DNA of 64,000 nucleotides. Origin: Achromobacter piechaudii NBRC 102461 (GTDB taxonomy: Bacteria > Pseudomonadota > Gammaproteobacteria > Burkholderiales > Burkholderiaceae_B). Positions within the stretch are counted from its first letter, which is position 1. Each line of letters begins with the position of its first letter. A program made the translations under genes and the position numbers. The notes under the pieces are model-generated. The model was not told the DNA's origin and made no database searches. It saw only the letters and a list, made by a program, of their open reading frames with translations. Where the stretch lies: NCBI RefSeq assembly GCF_001571245.1, contig NZ_BCTK01000006.1, positions 372,001 to 436,000 on the forward strand, written 5' to 3'. Positions 53,490-62,888 of the stretch are shown here, in pieces.

Positions 53490-54341
53490 TCAGCGCGTGG
53501 TCGCTGGCGCCGGGCGCAGGTAGTCGATATCCCACTCGGCCTCGGCCGTCTGCACGAAGCCGTGGCGGCGATAGAAGCGGTTGGAATCGCTGCCACGCAG
53601 CGCACCCACGCTGACCGGCAGCCCTCGGCTGTCGGCATCCCTCAAGATGGTTTGCAGGACTCGGCCTCCCAGGCCCTGGCCCTGCGCGGCGGGCGCCACG
53701 TACAGGTGGTCCAGCCGCAAGCCCGGGCCGTCTGGCCGCAGGGTATAGAACCCCACCCGTTGTCCGCCGCGTTCGATCCACCAGGTACAGTCCGGGTGGA
53801 AATTGGCCGCAAGCCGGGCGCGGGAGCGTTCGGGATCGTAGCGGCCCACCCGTTCAAGGCTCTCGCGCATCGCCTGCGCGCGGATATCGGCCAGCGCGTC
53901 GAAATCCGATGCGGCCGCTGGCGTATAGCGCTCGTCGTCGTTCGCGATTTCGTCATAGCCCCGGCCCAGGAATTGCAGGATGCAGATGCCATGGCCGTAG
54001 GGGTCGGCCAGATGCGCGATCCGGCCCCAGGCGTGGGTGGCGATGGCGTCTTCCAGTCGGGCGCCCGCTGCGACGGCCTGCTCGACGGCGCGGTCCACGT
54101 CCGCCACCACCACGTCCAGATGCATGGGGGTCCAGTGGCGAGCGTAGTCGCGCCGCTGCGCCGTGGCGCTGGTCGCGGGCGAGCCGGCGGCCTTTTCCAG
54201 CAGGTAGATGGGGGCATTGGCGCCCTGCATTTCCGCCACTTTCGGCCCCAGCCGCCGCTGTAGCGTCAGGCCGAAAGCGCGCTGATAGAAGTCGATGGCG
54301 TGTTCAAGGTCGGGAACATCGATGTTGACGAGCAGTTGCAT
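53490..54341 (-). CDS. Fusion of a VOC (glyoxalase-like) domain with a GNAT acetyltransferase domain
   Basis: 283 residues from ATG 54341 behind GAAGGAACG. Residues 1-125 are a VOC domain: LVNIDVPDLEHAIDFYQRAF, MHLDVVVADVDRAVEQAVAA and ADPYGHGICILQF. Residues 140-283 are a GNAT domain with DHLYVAPAAQGQGLGGRVLQ, the acetyl-CoA pyrophosphate loop being QGQGLGG, and SNRFYRRHGF. The two families usually occur as separate proteins. Joint action on one small molecule, such as resistance by acetylation and sequestration, is possible but only inferred. It is convergent with dcd. Confidence 0.88.
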   Translation of the reverse strand: MQLLVNIDVPDLEHAIDFYQRAFGLTLQRRLGPKVAEMQGANAPIYLLEKAAGSPATSATAQRRDYARHWTPMHLDVVVADVDRAVEQAVAAGARLEDAIATHAWGRIAHLADPYGHGICILQFLGRGYDEIANDDERYTPAAASDFDALADIRAQAMRESLERVGRYDPERSRARLAANFHPDCTWWIERGGQRVGFYTLRPDGPGLRLDHLYVAPAAQGQGLGGRVLQTILRDADSRGLPVSVGALRGSDSNRFYRRHGFVQTAEAEWDIDYLRPAPATTR

Positions 54342-54503
54342 GGCGGCGTTCCTTCGGCGCGGGATCAAAACATATCACGCGTGCCGCAGGCCGGGCCATT
54401 GTGCGGTGGCGGCGCTAAAGAACCCACGCCCGTGACCGTAAAAAGAATATATGTGTTTGCCGATTTGGCGACGTCATCTCTGCAAGCGAGCAAGGCCCCG
54501 ACC

Positions 54504-55745
54504 GTGCGTTACCCCCACATTCCCTGGCTGCCCCTGTTGTTCTACCCCGCGCTGCCAGTGGTGGCCGCAGTGGGCCTGATGCTGTGGCAGGAATGGCCGC
54601 CCGCGCTGACGCTGATCGTGCCGTTCGTGCCCTGGGTGATGGCGCTGATCGGCGCGGCGATCTGCCTGATGTACCAACGATCGCAAACGATGGCGCTGAT
54701 GTTGTGCGTGCTGGCCGCCACGGCGCTGTGGCCGACGCTTGCGCGCGAGGCGCCCTGGGCCTTGGGCCCGGCGCTGGCCTGGTGGGCCATCGCCTACACC
54801 ATCAACGCGCTGTGGGCCGAACGGTCCAGCATGCTGCTGGATCTGGCGCTGCGCATCGGCCTGATGGCGCTCGGCGTGGCGGGTATTGCGCTGATCGGCA
54901 AAGACGGTCTGGTCGAGGTGTTTGGCACGCTTGCCTTGCAGGGCAAGCTTGCGCGGTTGGGCGTGCCGGTCGAGGCGCTGGTGGCGCTTCTGGCCACCGG
55001 CCTGACGCTGACCCTGTTGCTGCTGCGCTATGGGCGTCCGCAGCAGGCCGGGCAGTGGCTGGGTTTTGTCTGCATGGCGTGGGCGCTGCCGCGCGGCGCG
55101 CAGCATCCGATTGAACTTGCCCTGATGTCGGCTGCCGCGCTGACGGCGCTGTCCATCTCGCTGGCGCACGAAGGCTTTCACATGGCGTTTCGTGACGAGC
55201 TGACCGGCTTGCCGGGCCGGCGCGCCTTGAATGAACGCTTGCAGCGCATGGGCCGCGTGTACACGCTGGCGATGGCCGACGTCGATCACTTCAAGGCGTT
55301 CAACGATACGCATGGACACGACGTGGGCGATCAGGTGCTGCGCATGGTGGCCTCGCAGTTGCGGCGCGTGCCGGGCGGTGGTCAGGCGTATCGCTACGGC
55401 GGTGAAGAATTCACGCTGGTGTTCCCAGGCAAGACGGCGGCGGAAAGCCTGCCGCATCTGGAAACCGTCCGGCGCGCTATCGAGGCTTACCAGATGCGCC
55501 TGCGCGACAAACCCGCGCGGCCCAAGGCGGACCAGCTTGGCCAGCGCCGCCGTGGGGTGCGCGGGGGACGTAATTCGCGTCCGCTGCGGGTGACGGTAAG
55601 CATCGGGCTGGCTGAACGCGGCGACGCACTGCGCGCGCCCGACGCGGTGATCAAGGCAGCCGACCAGGCGCTGTACAAAGCGAAGGACGGCGGCCGCAAC
55701 CAGGTGTGCGCCTATGGCGCCCGTCGGCGCGGCGCGCCGGCTTGA
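54504..55745 (+). CDS. Membrane-bound GGDEF diguanylate cyclase
   Basis: About 413 residues from GTG 54504, which follows AAGG; GTG 54432 is an alternative start and the choice is uncertain. The N-terminal 220 residues contain about six or seven hydrophobic helices with almost no periplasmic domain. The GGDEF domain then begins at FRDELTGLPGRRALNERLQR and has DVDHFKAFNDTHGHDVGDQV and the active-site loop RYGGEEF. No RxxD inhibitory site is obvious before it. It should make cyclic-di-GMP, the opposite activity to the EAL protein at 34.3-35.9 kb. Confidence 0.88.
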   Translation: MRYPHIPWLPLLFYPALPVVAAVGLMLWQEWPPALTLIVPFVPWVMALIGAAICLMYQRSQTMALMLCVLAATALWPTLAREAPWALGPALAWWAIAYTINALWAERSSMLLDLALRIGLMALGVAGIALIGKDGLVEVFGTLALQGKLARLGVPVEALVALLATGLTLTLLLLRYGRPQQAGQWLGFVCMAWALPRGAQHPIELALMSAAALTALSISLAHEGFHMAFRDELTGLPGRRALNERLQRMGRVYTLAMADVDHFKAFNDTHGHDVGDQVLRMVASQLRRVPGGGQAYRYGGEEFTLVFPGKTAAESLPHLETVRRAIEAYQMRLRDKPARPKADQLGQRRRGVRGGRNSRPLRVTVSIGLAERGDALRAPDAVIKAADQALYKAKDGGRNQVCAYGARRRGAPA

Positions 55746-55901
55746 TCGAACCTGGCGCGGCGCGGTAGCGGAGCAGGGGGGCGAGATCGCGCGGGAGATA
55801 TCTGCGCGGTGGCAGCCACGCAGTCACGCAACCGTGAACGCGCCAACACTGCTCTTAGCCGCGCGTCCGTCAGCCCCATATCAAATCCGCTATCTGCCGG
55901 C

Positions 55902-56420
55902 TTACTTTTCCTCGATTGGCAGCGCCATCAGCGTTTCGTCGTAAAGCTGACCGTTGACGCACAGCGCCTCGCGTTCGCGCCCGTATTCCTCGAAGCCCAG
56001 GCTGGCATACAGCGTGGCGGCCGATGTGTTGTTGGCCGTGACGCTCAACTGCACCTGGCGGATGCCGCGCATGGTGCGCGCATGCGCGATGGCCGCCTGC
56101 ATCAGCAGCCGCGCCAGCCCCCGGCCGCGCTGCGCCGGCGCCACGTAGACGCTCCAGATGTGCGCCTTGTGCCGCATCTTCAGCTTGCGCTGGCGGCCCA
56201 CGCCGATGATGCCGACAAGCGCCTCTTCCACGAACACACCGAACATCGCGCCGTCATCGGTGGGGGTGATCCACTTTTCGATGTCCTCGCGTGTCAGCGT
56301 GTGTTCCTCTTCGTAACTCGATCCGAACGATTCGGGCGTTTCGACCAGCGCGTCCAGGCGCAGACGTCGCAGGGACGGGGCATCGGGGGCGGTCAGACGT
56401 CTGACTAGCGGTAAATTCAT
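55902..56420 (-). CDS. GNAT family N-acetyltransferase
   Basis: 172 residues from ATG 56420. The GNAT core has AHIWSVYVAPAQRGRGLARLLM with the acetyl-CoA loop QRGRGLA, then QVQLSVTANNTSAATLYASLGF and a final strand with RERALCVNG-like sequence. The ESFGSSYEEE segment near the N-terminus is shared by a common RimI-related group. The acceptor is unknown. It diverges from the gene at 56534 across a palindromic promoter region. Confidence 0.88.
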   Translation of the reverse strand: MNLPLVRRLTAPDAPSLRRLRLDALVETPESFGSSYEEEHTLTREDIEKWITPTDDGAMFGVFVEEALVGIIGVGRQRKLKMRHKAHIWSVYVAPAQRGRGLARLLMQAAIAHARTMRGIRQVQLSVTANNTSAATLYASLGFEEYGREREALCVNGQLYDETLMALPIEEK

Positions 56421-56468
56421 GAGCGGCGAGTGTTGGGAATAGGAAACGTTGACGGGGTTTCGGGGCAG

Positions 56469-56491
56469 TATAGGCAACGCGCTTGCCTATA
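56469..56491. promoter_or_regulatory. 23-bp perfect palindrome in a divergent promoter
   Basis: TATAGGCAA (56469-56477) and TTGCCTATA (56483-56491) are perfect 9-bp arms around CGCGC. On the right the arm runs into TATAAT (56488-56493), a consensus -10 for the gene at 56534. On the left, read leftward, TATACT gives a -10-like element for the GNAT gene. A repressor bound here would control both genes. Confidence 0.6.
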
Positions 56492-56533
56492 ATCGACCTG
56501 TTGCCGCTTGCGGTTTTCACAAAGGAGCCAACG

Positions 56534-56986
56534 ATGTTCGGTTTCCTCAAGATAAACCAGGACGCCAATTTCGATGAAGTGCAGGACGCTTTTGTCGAAC
56601 GAGTGGCGGACGCCGCGCAAGACTTTGTCCAAGCCGCCGAATCCACCGGCGCCGTACTGGACTACTCCCTGTCCAGCCTTCATGCGCTGGATACCGCGCT
56701 CGAAGCCGCCCATCTGGGCACTTTGCCGCTTACCCCCATGCAAACCGTTGGCGCTGCTGCCTACCTCTACGAGGTCGGACGCCGGGCACACGGCGGCTTG
56801 TACGAGGTCTGCGACGACGACGACCCGGTCGTGCTCGTCTGCGGCGAACCCGGGGCCGAAGTCTGCTTTGGCGCCATCGCCAAGGTCGAACGCCGGATCC
56901 GGGACGGGGCCACCGAATCCATCCCCGCCTACTTCGAGCAGTTCACCTCGGCCCTGCAAGCCGGTGAGGCCTGCACCATCCGCTAG
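56534..56986 (+). CDS. Conserved hypothetical protein
   Basis: 150 residues from ATG 56534 behind AAAGGAG. The sequence is soluble, acidic and helical in the first half (FDEVQDAFVERVADAAQDFV), with a run of Asp in YEVCDDDDPVVLVCGEP and an alpha/beta second half. Two Cys flank the acidic loop. I do not recognise the family. A TATAAT box and the 23-bp palindrome lie 40-65 nt upstream. It is followed after 240 nt by the decarboxylase gene. Confidence 0.65.
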   Translation: MFGFLKINQDANFDEVQDAFVERVADAAQDFVQAAESTGAVLDYSLSSLHALDTALEAAHLGTLPLTPMQTVGAAAYLYEVGRRAHGGLYEVCDDDDPVVLVCGEPGAEVCFGAIAKVERRIRDGATESIPAYFEQFTSALQAGEACTIR

Positions 56987-57226
56987 GTTTGCTCCGCCCG
57001 GCCGTTGCTGTCGCTGTGTTGAAAGCCCCGCTTTTGGCGCGATGACAACGGCCGTTCGGGCCATCTGGGGATTTCCCGTAGGACTGAAAGAAAAACGGCC
57101 CTACAATTCCGCCATTCCCGCCTGTCGGCGGGGGCTCGCGCCGTCTGTCATCAGGCGGATTTTTACTAGCAGTACACTCGCGCCGCGTTACGCGTCCGAA
57201 CCCGCCATGCCCCCAGGAGCGCCTGC

Positions 57227-59488
57227 ATGAAATTTCGCTTCCCCATATTCATCATCGACGAGGACTACCGTTCCGAGAACGCGTCCGGTTTGGGTATTCG
57301 TGCCTTATCTGAAGCGATCGAGGCCGAGGGCGTCGAGGTGATCGGGGTGACCAGCTATGGCGACCTGAGTTCGTTTGCGCAACAGCAAAGCCGCGCCAGC
57401 GCCTTCATCCTGTCGATCGACGATGAAGAGTTCGACGTGGATTCGCCCGAAGACGTGGCCAGCGCGATCAAGAACCTGCGCATGTTCATCGGCGAACTGC
57501 GGTTCCGCAACGCCGACATCCCCATTTATCTGTATGGCGAGACGCGCACGTCGGAACACATTCCGAACGACATCCTGCGCGAGCTGCACGGCTTCATCCA
57601 CATGTTCGAGGACACCCCCGAATTCGTGGCGCGCCACATCATCCGCGAAGCGCGCAGCTACGTGGATTCGCTGCCGCCGCCGTTCTTCCGCGAGCTGGTC
57701 AAGTACGCGCAGGACGGATCGTATTCCTGGCACTGCCCGGGCCACTCGGGCGGGGTCGCGTTCCTCAAGAGCCCCGTGGGCCGCATGTTCCACCAGTTCT
57801 TCGGTGAAAACATGCTGCGCGCCGACGTCTGCAACGCCGTGGACGAACTGGGCCAGCTGCTGGACCACACCGGCCCGGTCGCCGAATCGGAACTGAACGC
57901 CGCGCGCATCTTCCATGCCGACCACTGCTTCTTCGTGACCAACGGCACGTCCACGTCCAACAAGGTCGTGTGGCACGCCAACGTGGCCGCCGGCGACGTG
58001 GTGGTCGTGGACCGCAACTGCCACAAGTCGATCCTGCACGCCATCACGATGACGGGCGCGATTCCGGTGTTCCTGCGCCCCACGCGCAACCACCTGGGCA
58101 TCATCGGCCCGATTCCGCTGGAAGAATTCCACCCGGACAACATCCGCAAGAAGATCGAAGCCAACCCCTTCGCGCGCGAAGCGGTGAACAAGAATCCGCG
58201 CATCCTGACGCTGACGCAAAGTACGTACGACGGCGTCATCTACAACGTGGAAATGATCAAGGAACAACTGGGCAGCTACGTCGATACGCTGCACTTTGAC
58301 GAAGCCTGGCTGCCCCACGCCTCGTTCCACGAGTTCTACAAAGACATGCACGCGATCGGCCTGGACCGTCCGCGCAGCCAGGACGCGATGGTCTTCGCCA
58401 CGCACTCCACGCACAAGCTCTTGGCCGGCATCTCGCAGGCCTCGCAGATCATCGTGCAGGAATCCGAGACCCGCAAGCTGGACCGCAACGTCTTCAACGA
58501 GGCGTACCTGATGCACACGTCGACCTCGCCGCAGTACGCGATCATTGCGTCCTGCGACGTGGCGGCCGCCATGATGGAGCCGCCGGGCGGCACCGCGCTG
58601 GTCGAGGAAAGCATCCGCGAAGCGCTGGACTTCCGCCGCGCCATGCGCAAGGTGGAATCCGAATTCGGCAAGAACGACTGGTGGTTCAAGGTCTGGGGCC
58701 CGAACCGCCTGGTGTCCGAAGGCATCGGCAACCGCGACGAATGGATCCTGGAAGCCAACGACCATTGGCACGGCTTCGGCGAAATGGCCGAAGGCTTCAA
58801 CATGCTGGACCCGATCAAGGCCACCGTCATCACGCCGGGGCTGGACATGTCGGGCAGCTTTGGCGAAACGGGCATCCCGGCCGCGCTGGTCTCCAAGTAC
58901 CTGACCGAGCACGGCGTGGTGGTCGAAAAGACCGGCCTGTATTCGTTCTTCATCCTGTTCACCATCGGCATCACCAAGGGCCGCTGGAACACGCTGCTGA
59001 CCGCGTTGCAGCAGTTCAAGGACGACTACGACCGCAACCAGCCGCTGTGGCGCATCCTGCCCGACTTCTGCCGGGTGCATCGCCGCTACGAGCGCATGGG
59101 CCTGCGCGATCTGTGCCAGGAAATCCACGAAGCCTATCGCGCGCGTGACGTCGCGCGCCTGACCACCGAGATGTACCTGAGCGACATGGTGCCGGCCCTC
59201 AAGCCGTCGGACGCCTTTGCCCGCATGGCGCACCGCGAAGTCGAGCGTGTCGACATCGACAAGCTGGAAGGCCGCGTCACGGGCGTGCTGTTGACGCCGT
59301 ATCCCCCGGGCATTCCGCTGTTGATTCCGGGCGAGCGCTTCAACCGCACCATCGTGCAATACCTGCAATTCGCGCGTGAATTCAACGAGCGCTTCCCCGG
59401 CTTCGAAACCTACATCCACGGCCTGGCCGATGAAGTGGGTCCGGATGGCGAAAAGCGCTATTACGTTGATTGCCTGATTGAAGAATAA
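57227..59488 (+). CDS. Orn/Lys/Arg decarboxylase family protein (LdcA-like)
   Basis: 753 residues, almost the length of Pseudomonas LdcA (751), which it resembles throughout. An N-terminal response-regulator-like wing domain (1-130) precedes the PLP fold-type-I core, with CPGHSGGVAF, FVTNGTSTSNKVVW, VDRNCHKSILHAI and the PLP lysine K397 in THSTHKLLAG. The C-terminal domain has PYPPGIPLLIPGERF. These enzymes convert a basic amino acid to the diamine plus CO2. Lysine to cadaverine is the best guess from similarity, but arginine is possible. The leader of about 240 nt contains AGGAG before the start. Confidence 0.9.
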   Translation: MKFRFPIFIIDEDYRSENASGLGIRALSEAIEAEGVEVIGVTSYGDLSSFAQQQSRASAFILSIDDEEFDVDSPEDVASAIKNLRMFIGELRFRNADIPIYLYGETRTSEHIPNDILRELHGFIHMFEDTPEFVARHIIREARSYVDSLPPPFFRELVKYAQDGSYSWHCPGHSGGVAFLKSPVGRMFHQFFGENMLRADVCNAVDELGQLLDHTGPVAESELNAARIFHADHCFFVTNGTSTSNKVVWHANVAAGDVVVVDRNCHKSILHAITMTGAIPVFLRPTRNHLGIIGPIPLEEFHPDNIRKKIEANPFAREAVNKNPRILTLTQSTYDGVIYNVEMIKEQLGSYVDTLHFDEAWLPHASFHEFYKDMHAIGLDRPRSQDAMVFATHSTHKLLAGISQASQIIVQESETRKLDRNVFNEAYLMHTSTSPQYAIIASCDVAAAMMEPPGGTALVEESIREALDFRRAMRKVESEFGKNDWWFKVWGPNRLVSEGIGNRDEWILEANDHWHGFGEMAEGFNMLDPIKATVITPGLDMSGSFGETGIPAALVSKYLTEHGVVVEKTGLYSFFILFTIGITKGRWNTLLTALQQFKDDYDRNQPLWRILPDFCRVHRRYERMGLRDLCQEIHEAYRARDVARLTTEMYLSDMVPALKPSDAFARMAHREVERVDIDKLEGRVTGVLLTPYPPGIPLLIPGERFNRTIVQYLQFAREFNERFPGFETYIHGLADEVGPDGEKRYYVDCLIEE

Positions 59489-59512
59489 AGGCCCGGCGGG
59501 CCTGGAGTCCTG

Positions 59513-60715
59513 ATGTTTGATGTAGCCGTACTCGGCGCCGGCGCCGCTGGCATGATGTGTGCAGCGGTGGCCGGTCAGCGCGGCTTGCGCGTGGTGCTGG
59601 TCGATCACGCCGACCGCCTGGCGGAGAAGATCCGCATCTCGGGCGGGGGCCGCTGCAACTTCACCAACATCGGGGCCGGGCCCGCCAACTTCCTGTCCGA
59701 CAATCCGCACTTCTGCCGCTCGGCGCTGTCGGCCTACACGCCGCAGGATTTCCTGGCGCTGATGAAGCGCCACCATATCGCCTGGCACGAAAAGCACCGT
59801 GGCCAGCTGTTCTGCAACGACTCCAGCGAATCCATCATCGACATGCTGCGCGCCGAGTGCGACGCCGGCAATGTGCAATGGCGCATGGGATGCTCGGTGG
59901 CAGAAATCGGCCATGGCGAGGAAGGCTTCGAACTGCGTACGAGCCAGGGCGCGATACGCGCGGCCAAGCTGGTCGTGGCCACGGGCGGCATGGCGATCCC
60001 GCAATTGGGCGCCACCGACTTCGGCTTGAAAATCGCGCGCCAATTCGGCCTGAAGGTGGTCGAGCCCCGGCCCGCGCTGGTACCGCTGACTTTCGACCCC
60101 GTGCAATGGCAACCGCTGTCGGAACTGTCTGGCGTGGCGCTGGAAGTGGCGCTGCACACGGGGCAGGGCAAGACGCGCGGTGAATTCCTGGAAGACCTGC
60201 TGTTCACCCACCGGGGCCTATCCGGCCCGGCGATCCTTCAGATCTCCAGTTACTGGAAGCCGGGCGAGCCCATCGTGATCGATCTGGCGCCCGGGCGCGA
60301 CCTGGCCGAAGAACTGCTGGCGTCGAAGTCCGGCAACCGGCAGCAGCTGCATACCGTGCTGGCCGGGCTCTGGCCCAAGCGCCTGGCCGACAGGTGGCTG
60401 CATCTGGCGGAGCAGGGCGGCAAGCCCGGCCTGGCCGCGATGCGACTGGCCGACGCGCCGGACAAGACGCTGCGCGCGCTGGCGGCCGATATCCATCAAT
60501 GGACGCTCGTGCCCAGTGGCACTGCGGGCTACAAGAAAGCCGAAGTGATGCGCGGCGGCGTGGACACGCGCGGGCTGGACCAGAAATCCATGCAGGCCAA
60601 GACCACCGCCGGCCTGTACTTCATCGGCGAAGCAGTGGACGTGACCGGCTGGTTGGGCGGCTACAACTTCCAATGGGCCTGGGCTTCGGGCGTGGCCTGC
60701 GGCAAAGCGCTGTAG
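59513..60715 (+). CDS. HI0933/YhiN-type flavoprotein, NAD(P)/FAD-dependent oxidoreductase
   Basis: 400 residues. The Rossmann motif VAVLGAGAAGMMCAAVAGQRG opens the protein, followed by KIRISGGGRCNFTN, the family signature. VVATGGMAIPQLGATDFG and the C-terminal FIGEAVDVTGWLGGYNFQWA bind FAD. The biological reaction of this family is not established, and some members are named BaiN-like. It lies 24 nt after the decarboxylase gene and may be co-transcribed. Confidence 0.9.
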   Translation: MFDVAVLGAGAAGMMCAAVAGQRGLRVVLVDHADRLAEKIRISGGGRCNFTNIGAGPANFLSDNPHFCRSALSAYTPQDFLALMKRHHIAWHEKHRGQLFCNDSSESIIDMLRAECDAGNVQWRMGCSVAEIGHGEEGFELRTSQGAIRAAKLVVATGGMAIPQLGATDFGLKIARQFGLKVVEPRPALVPLTFDPVQWQPLSELSGVALEVALHTGQGKTRGEFLEDLLFTHRGLSGPAILQISSYWKPGEPIVIDLAPGRDLAEELLASKSGNRQQLHTVLAGLWPKRLADRWLHLAEQGGKPGLAAMRLADAPDKTLRALAADIHQWTLVPSGTAGYKKAEVMRGGVDTRGLDQKSMQAKTTAGLYFIGEAVDVTGWLGGYNFQWAWASGVACGKAL

Positions 60716-60825
60716 ATCCGAGTCTGCGTAGGCGGCGGCGGGCTGTCGGCTCGCCGTGGCGAGGCCGCGTCGCGGGCTGAAGCGCTGATATGCGCCTTGC
60801 TTATCGGCAGCACCAAAAGCCCCCA

Positions 60826-60870
60826 TTGTTTTATCAAATAAAAATACATATCATTTATGTTTTCGATATC
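60826..60870 (+). promoter_or_regulatory. AT-rich sodA promoter region
   Basis: About 45 nt before the sodA leader are strongly AT-rich (for example TTTTATCAAATAAAAATACA), unlike the surrounding DNA. The stretch fits a promoter that may contain a Fur or other metal-regulator site, but I could not match a consensus with confidence. Confidence 0.35.
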
Positions 60871-60916
60871 GATCTGCGCCTTGCGTGAACAAGGGGCGGG
60901 TCTCAAGGAGACATGC

Positions 60917-61531
<615 letters not shown>

Positions 61532-61560
61532 GCCCGCTTTGTGATGGAGGCATCCGCCCC

Positions 61561-62454
61561 ATGAACACATTCAGCCGTCACCGCGTGCGTCCCGCGGCCA
61601 CCAGCATCAGCGTGTGGACCCTGGCCGTTCTGGTGTCCTGCCTGGCGATGCACCAGCTGTGGGCCTACCTGGACGTGCGCGCGCCCCACGTCGCCGATGC
61701 CCTGTTGGGCGGGCTGGTGGCGGCAGCCGCCACGGCGCTGGGCACCGTGCCCATCCTGTTCGCCCGCACGATTCCGCAGAAGGTCCAGGACAGCATGTTC
61801 GGCTTCGGCGCGGGCGTCATGCTCGCGGCCAGCGCGTTTTCGCTGGTGGCGCCAGGCATCGAGGCGGCCAAGAGCCAGGGCATGGGTCCCTGGGGCGCGG
61901 GGCTGACGGTAGGGGCGGCCATCCTGCTGGGCGCGGCGGTGCTGCTGATCATGGACCGCACCTTGCCGCACGAACACTTCATCAAAGGGCGCGAGGGCAT
62001 CGAGGCACGCCGGCTGCGTCGCGCGTGGCTGTTCGTCATCGCCATCACCCTGCACAACCTGCCCGAGGGCCTGGCCATCGGCGTGGGCTACGCGGGCAAC
62101 GACCCGGTGCGCGGCACGGCGCTGGCCACCGGCATCGCCATCCAGGACGTGCCGGAGGGGCTGGTGGTGGCGGTGGCGCTGCTGGCGGCCGGCTACAAGC
62201 GTGCGTTCGCCGTGGCGCTGGGCATGTTGTCGGGTCTGGTCGAGCCGCTGGGGGCGGTGCTGGGCGCGGCCATCGTCGGCTGGTCGCTGCTGCTGCTGCC
62301 CTGGGGCCTGGGCTTTGCCGCCGGCGCCATGTTGTTTGTCATCAGCCACGAAATCATTCCCGAATCGCACCGCAAGGGTCACGAGGTCTACGCCACCTGC
62401 GGCTTGATGCTGGGCTTCGTGCTGATGATGTTGCTGGATACCGCGCTGGGCTAG
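61561..62454 (+). CDS. ZIP family divalent metal transporter (Bordetella ZIP-like)
   Basis: 297 residues with eight hydrophobic helices. The binuclear metal site residues known from the Bordetella bronchiseptica ZIP structure are all present: H165, N166 and E169 in [12 protein letters not shown]195 and E199 in [10 protein letters not shown], and E228 in [22 protein letters not shown] near the end is also conserved. It imports Zn2+ or related ions such as Fe2+ or Mn2+ across the inner membrane. The position just after sodA raises the possibility of manganese or iron supply to the dismutase. Confidence 0.92.
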   Translation: MNTFSRHRVRPAATSISVWTLAVLVSCLAMHQLWAYLDVRAPHVADALLGGLVAAAATALGTVPILFARTIPQKVQDSMFGFGAGVMLAASAFSLVAPGIEAAKSQGMGPWGAGLTVGAAILLGAAVLLIMDRTLPHEHFIKGREGIEARRLRRAWLFVIAITLHNLPEGLAIGVGYAGNDPVRGTALATGIAIQDVPEGLVVAVALLAAGYKRAFAVALGMLSGLVEPLGAVLGAAIVGWSLLLLPWGLGFAAGAMLFVISHEIIPESHRKGHEVYATCGLMLGFVLMMLLDTALG

Positions 62455-62546
62455 GGCTAGGGCTGGCGCGGTTCGGCCGGCCGGCGGCCTCGGAAATCGC
62501 GCTTTTCCGGTGCTTGTTTTCGTTGTATGCTTGGCGCCGCTGTCAC

Positions 62547-62791
62547 GCATGTCTGCGGGAGAGAGCGCCCCTTTTTCAGGGTCGCCGCCGAAGGCGCAAT
62601 TCGCCCAGAATCGCTCAGGTAACCGATACCGCACATGCTTGCCCCGTCCCGGTTTTTCAACCGGTCGATAGGGCAAAACAGTACTCTGGAGAGACCTGGC
62701 GCCGCCCCGAATTCGGGACACAGCGAGCAGCCCAGGCGCCGAAGGTGCAAACCCGCAACGCGGGGCAACTCTCAGGCAAAAGGACAGAGGG
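62547..62791 (+). ncRNA. Tandem glycine riboswitch upstream of gcvT
   Basis: Aptamer 2 (about 62683-62791) is canonical: CTCTGGAGAG, GCGCCGAAGGTGCAA and CTCTCAGGCAAAAGGACAG. Aptamer 1 (from about 62547) has TGCGGGAGAG, GCCGCCGAAGGCGCAA and GCTCAGGTAACC, closing with CCGCA at 62628-62632. About 50 nt then separate its core from aptamer 2, including a hairpin CCGG-N8-CCGG-type (62650-62664). Glycine binding turns on glycine cleavage genes in this family. The expression platform lies in 62792-62888. Confidence 0.9.
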
Positions 62792-62888
62792 GCGGAAGAT
62801 TCAGCCGTGGCCGTGTGGGCGCAAGCGCTCGTCACGACCGGCATTCCGTAACCCTGGCAAGCCATTGCCGTCCCGGAGTTTTTCGCGC

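Noticed and set aside
57305..60211. A 968-codon open frame on the minus strand
   Set aside because: It is antisense to the decarboxylase and the flavoprotein genes, both well supported by motifs.
62443..62463. Three copies of GGCTAG-like sequence at the end of the ZIP gene, resembling a telomere-type repeat
   Set aside because: Only three short copies, partly coding; chance or minor slippage is enough to explain them.
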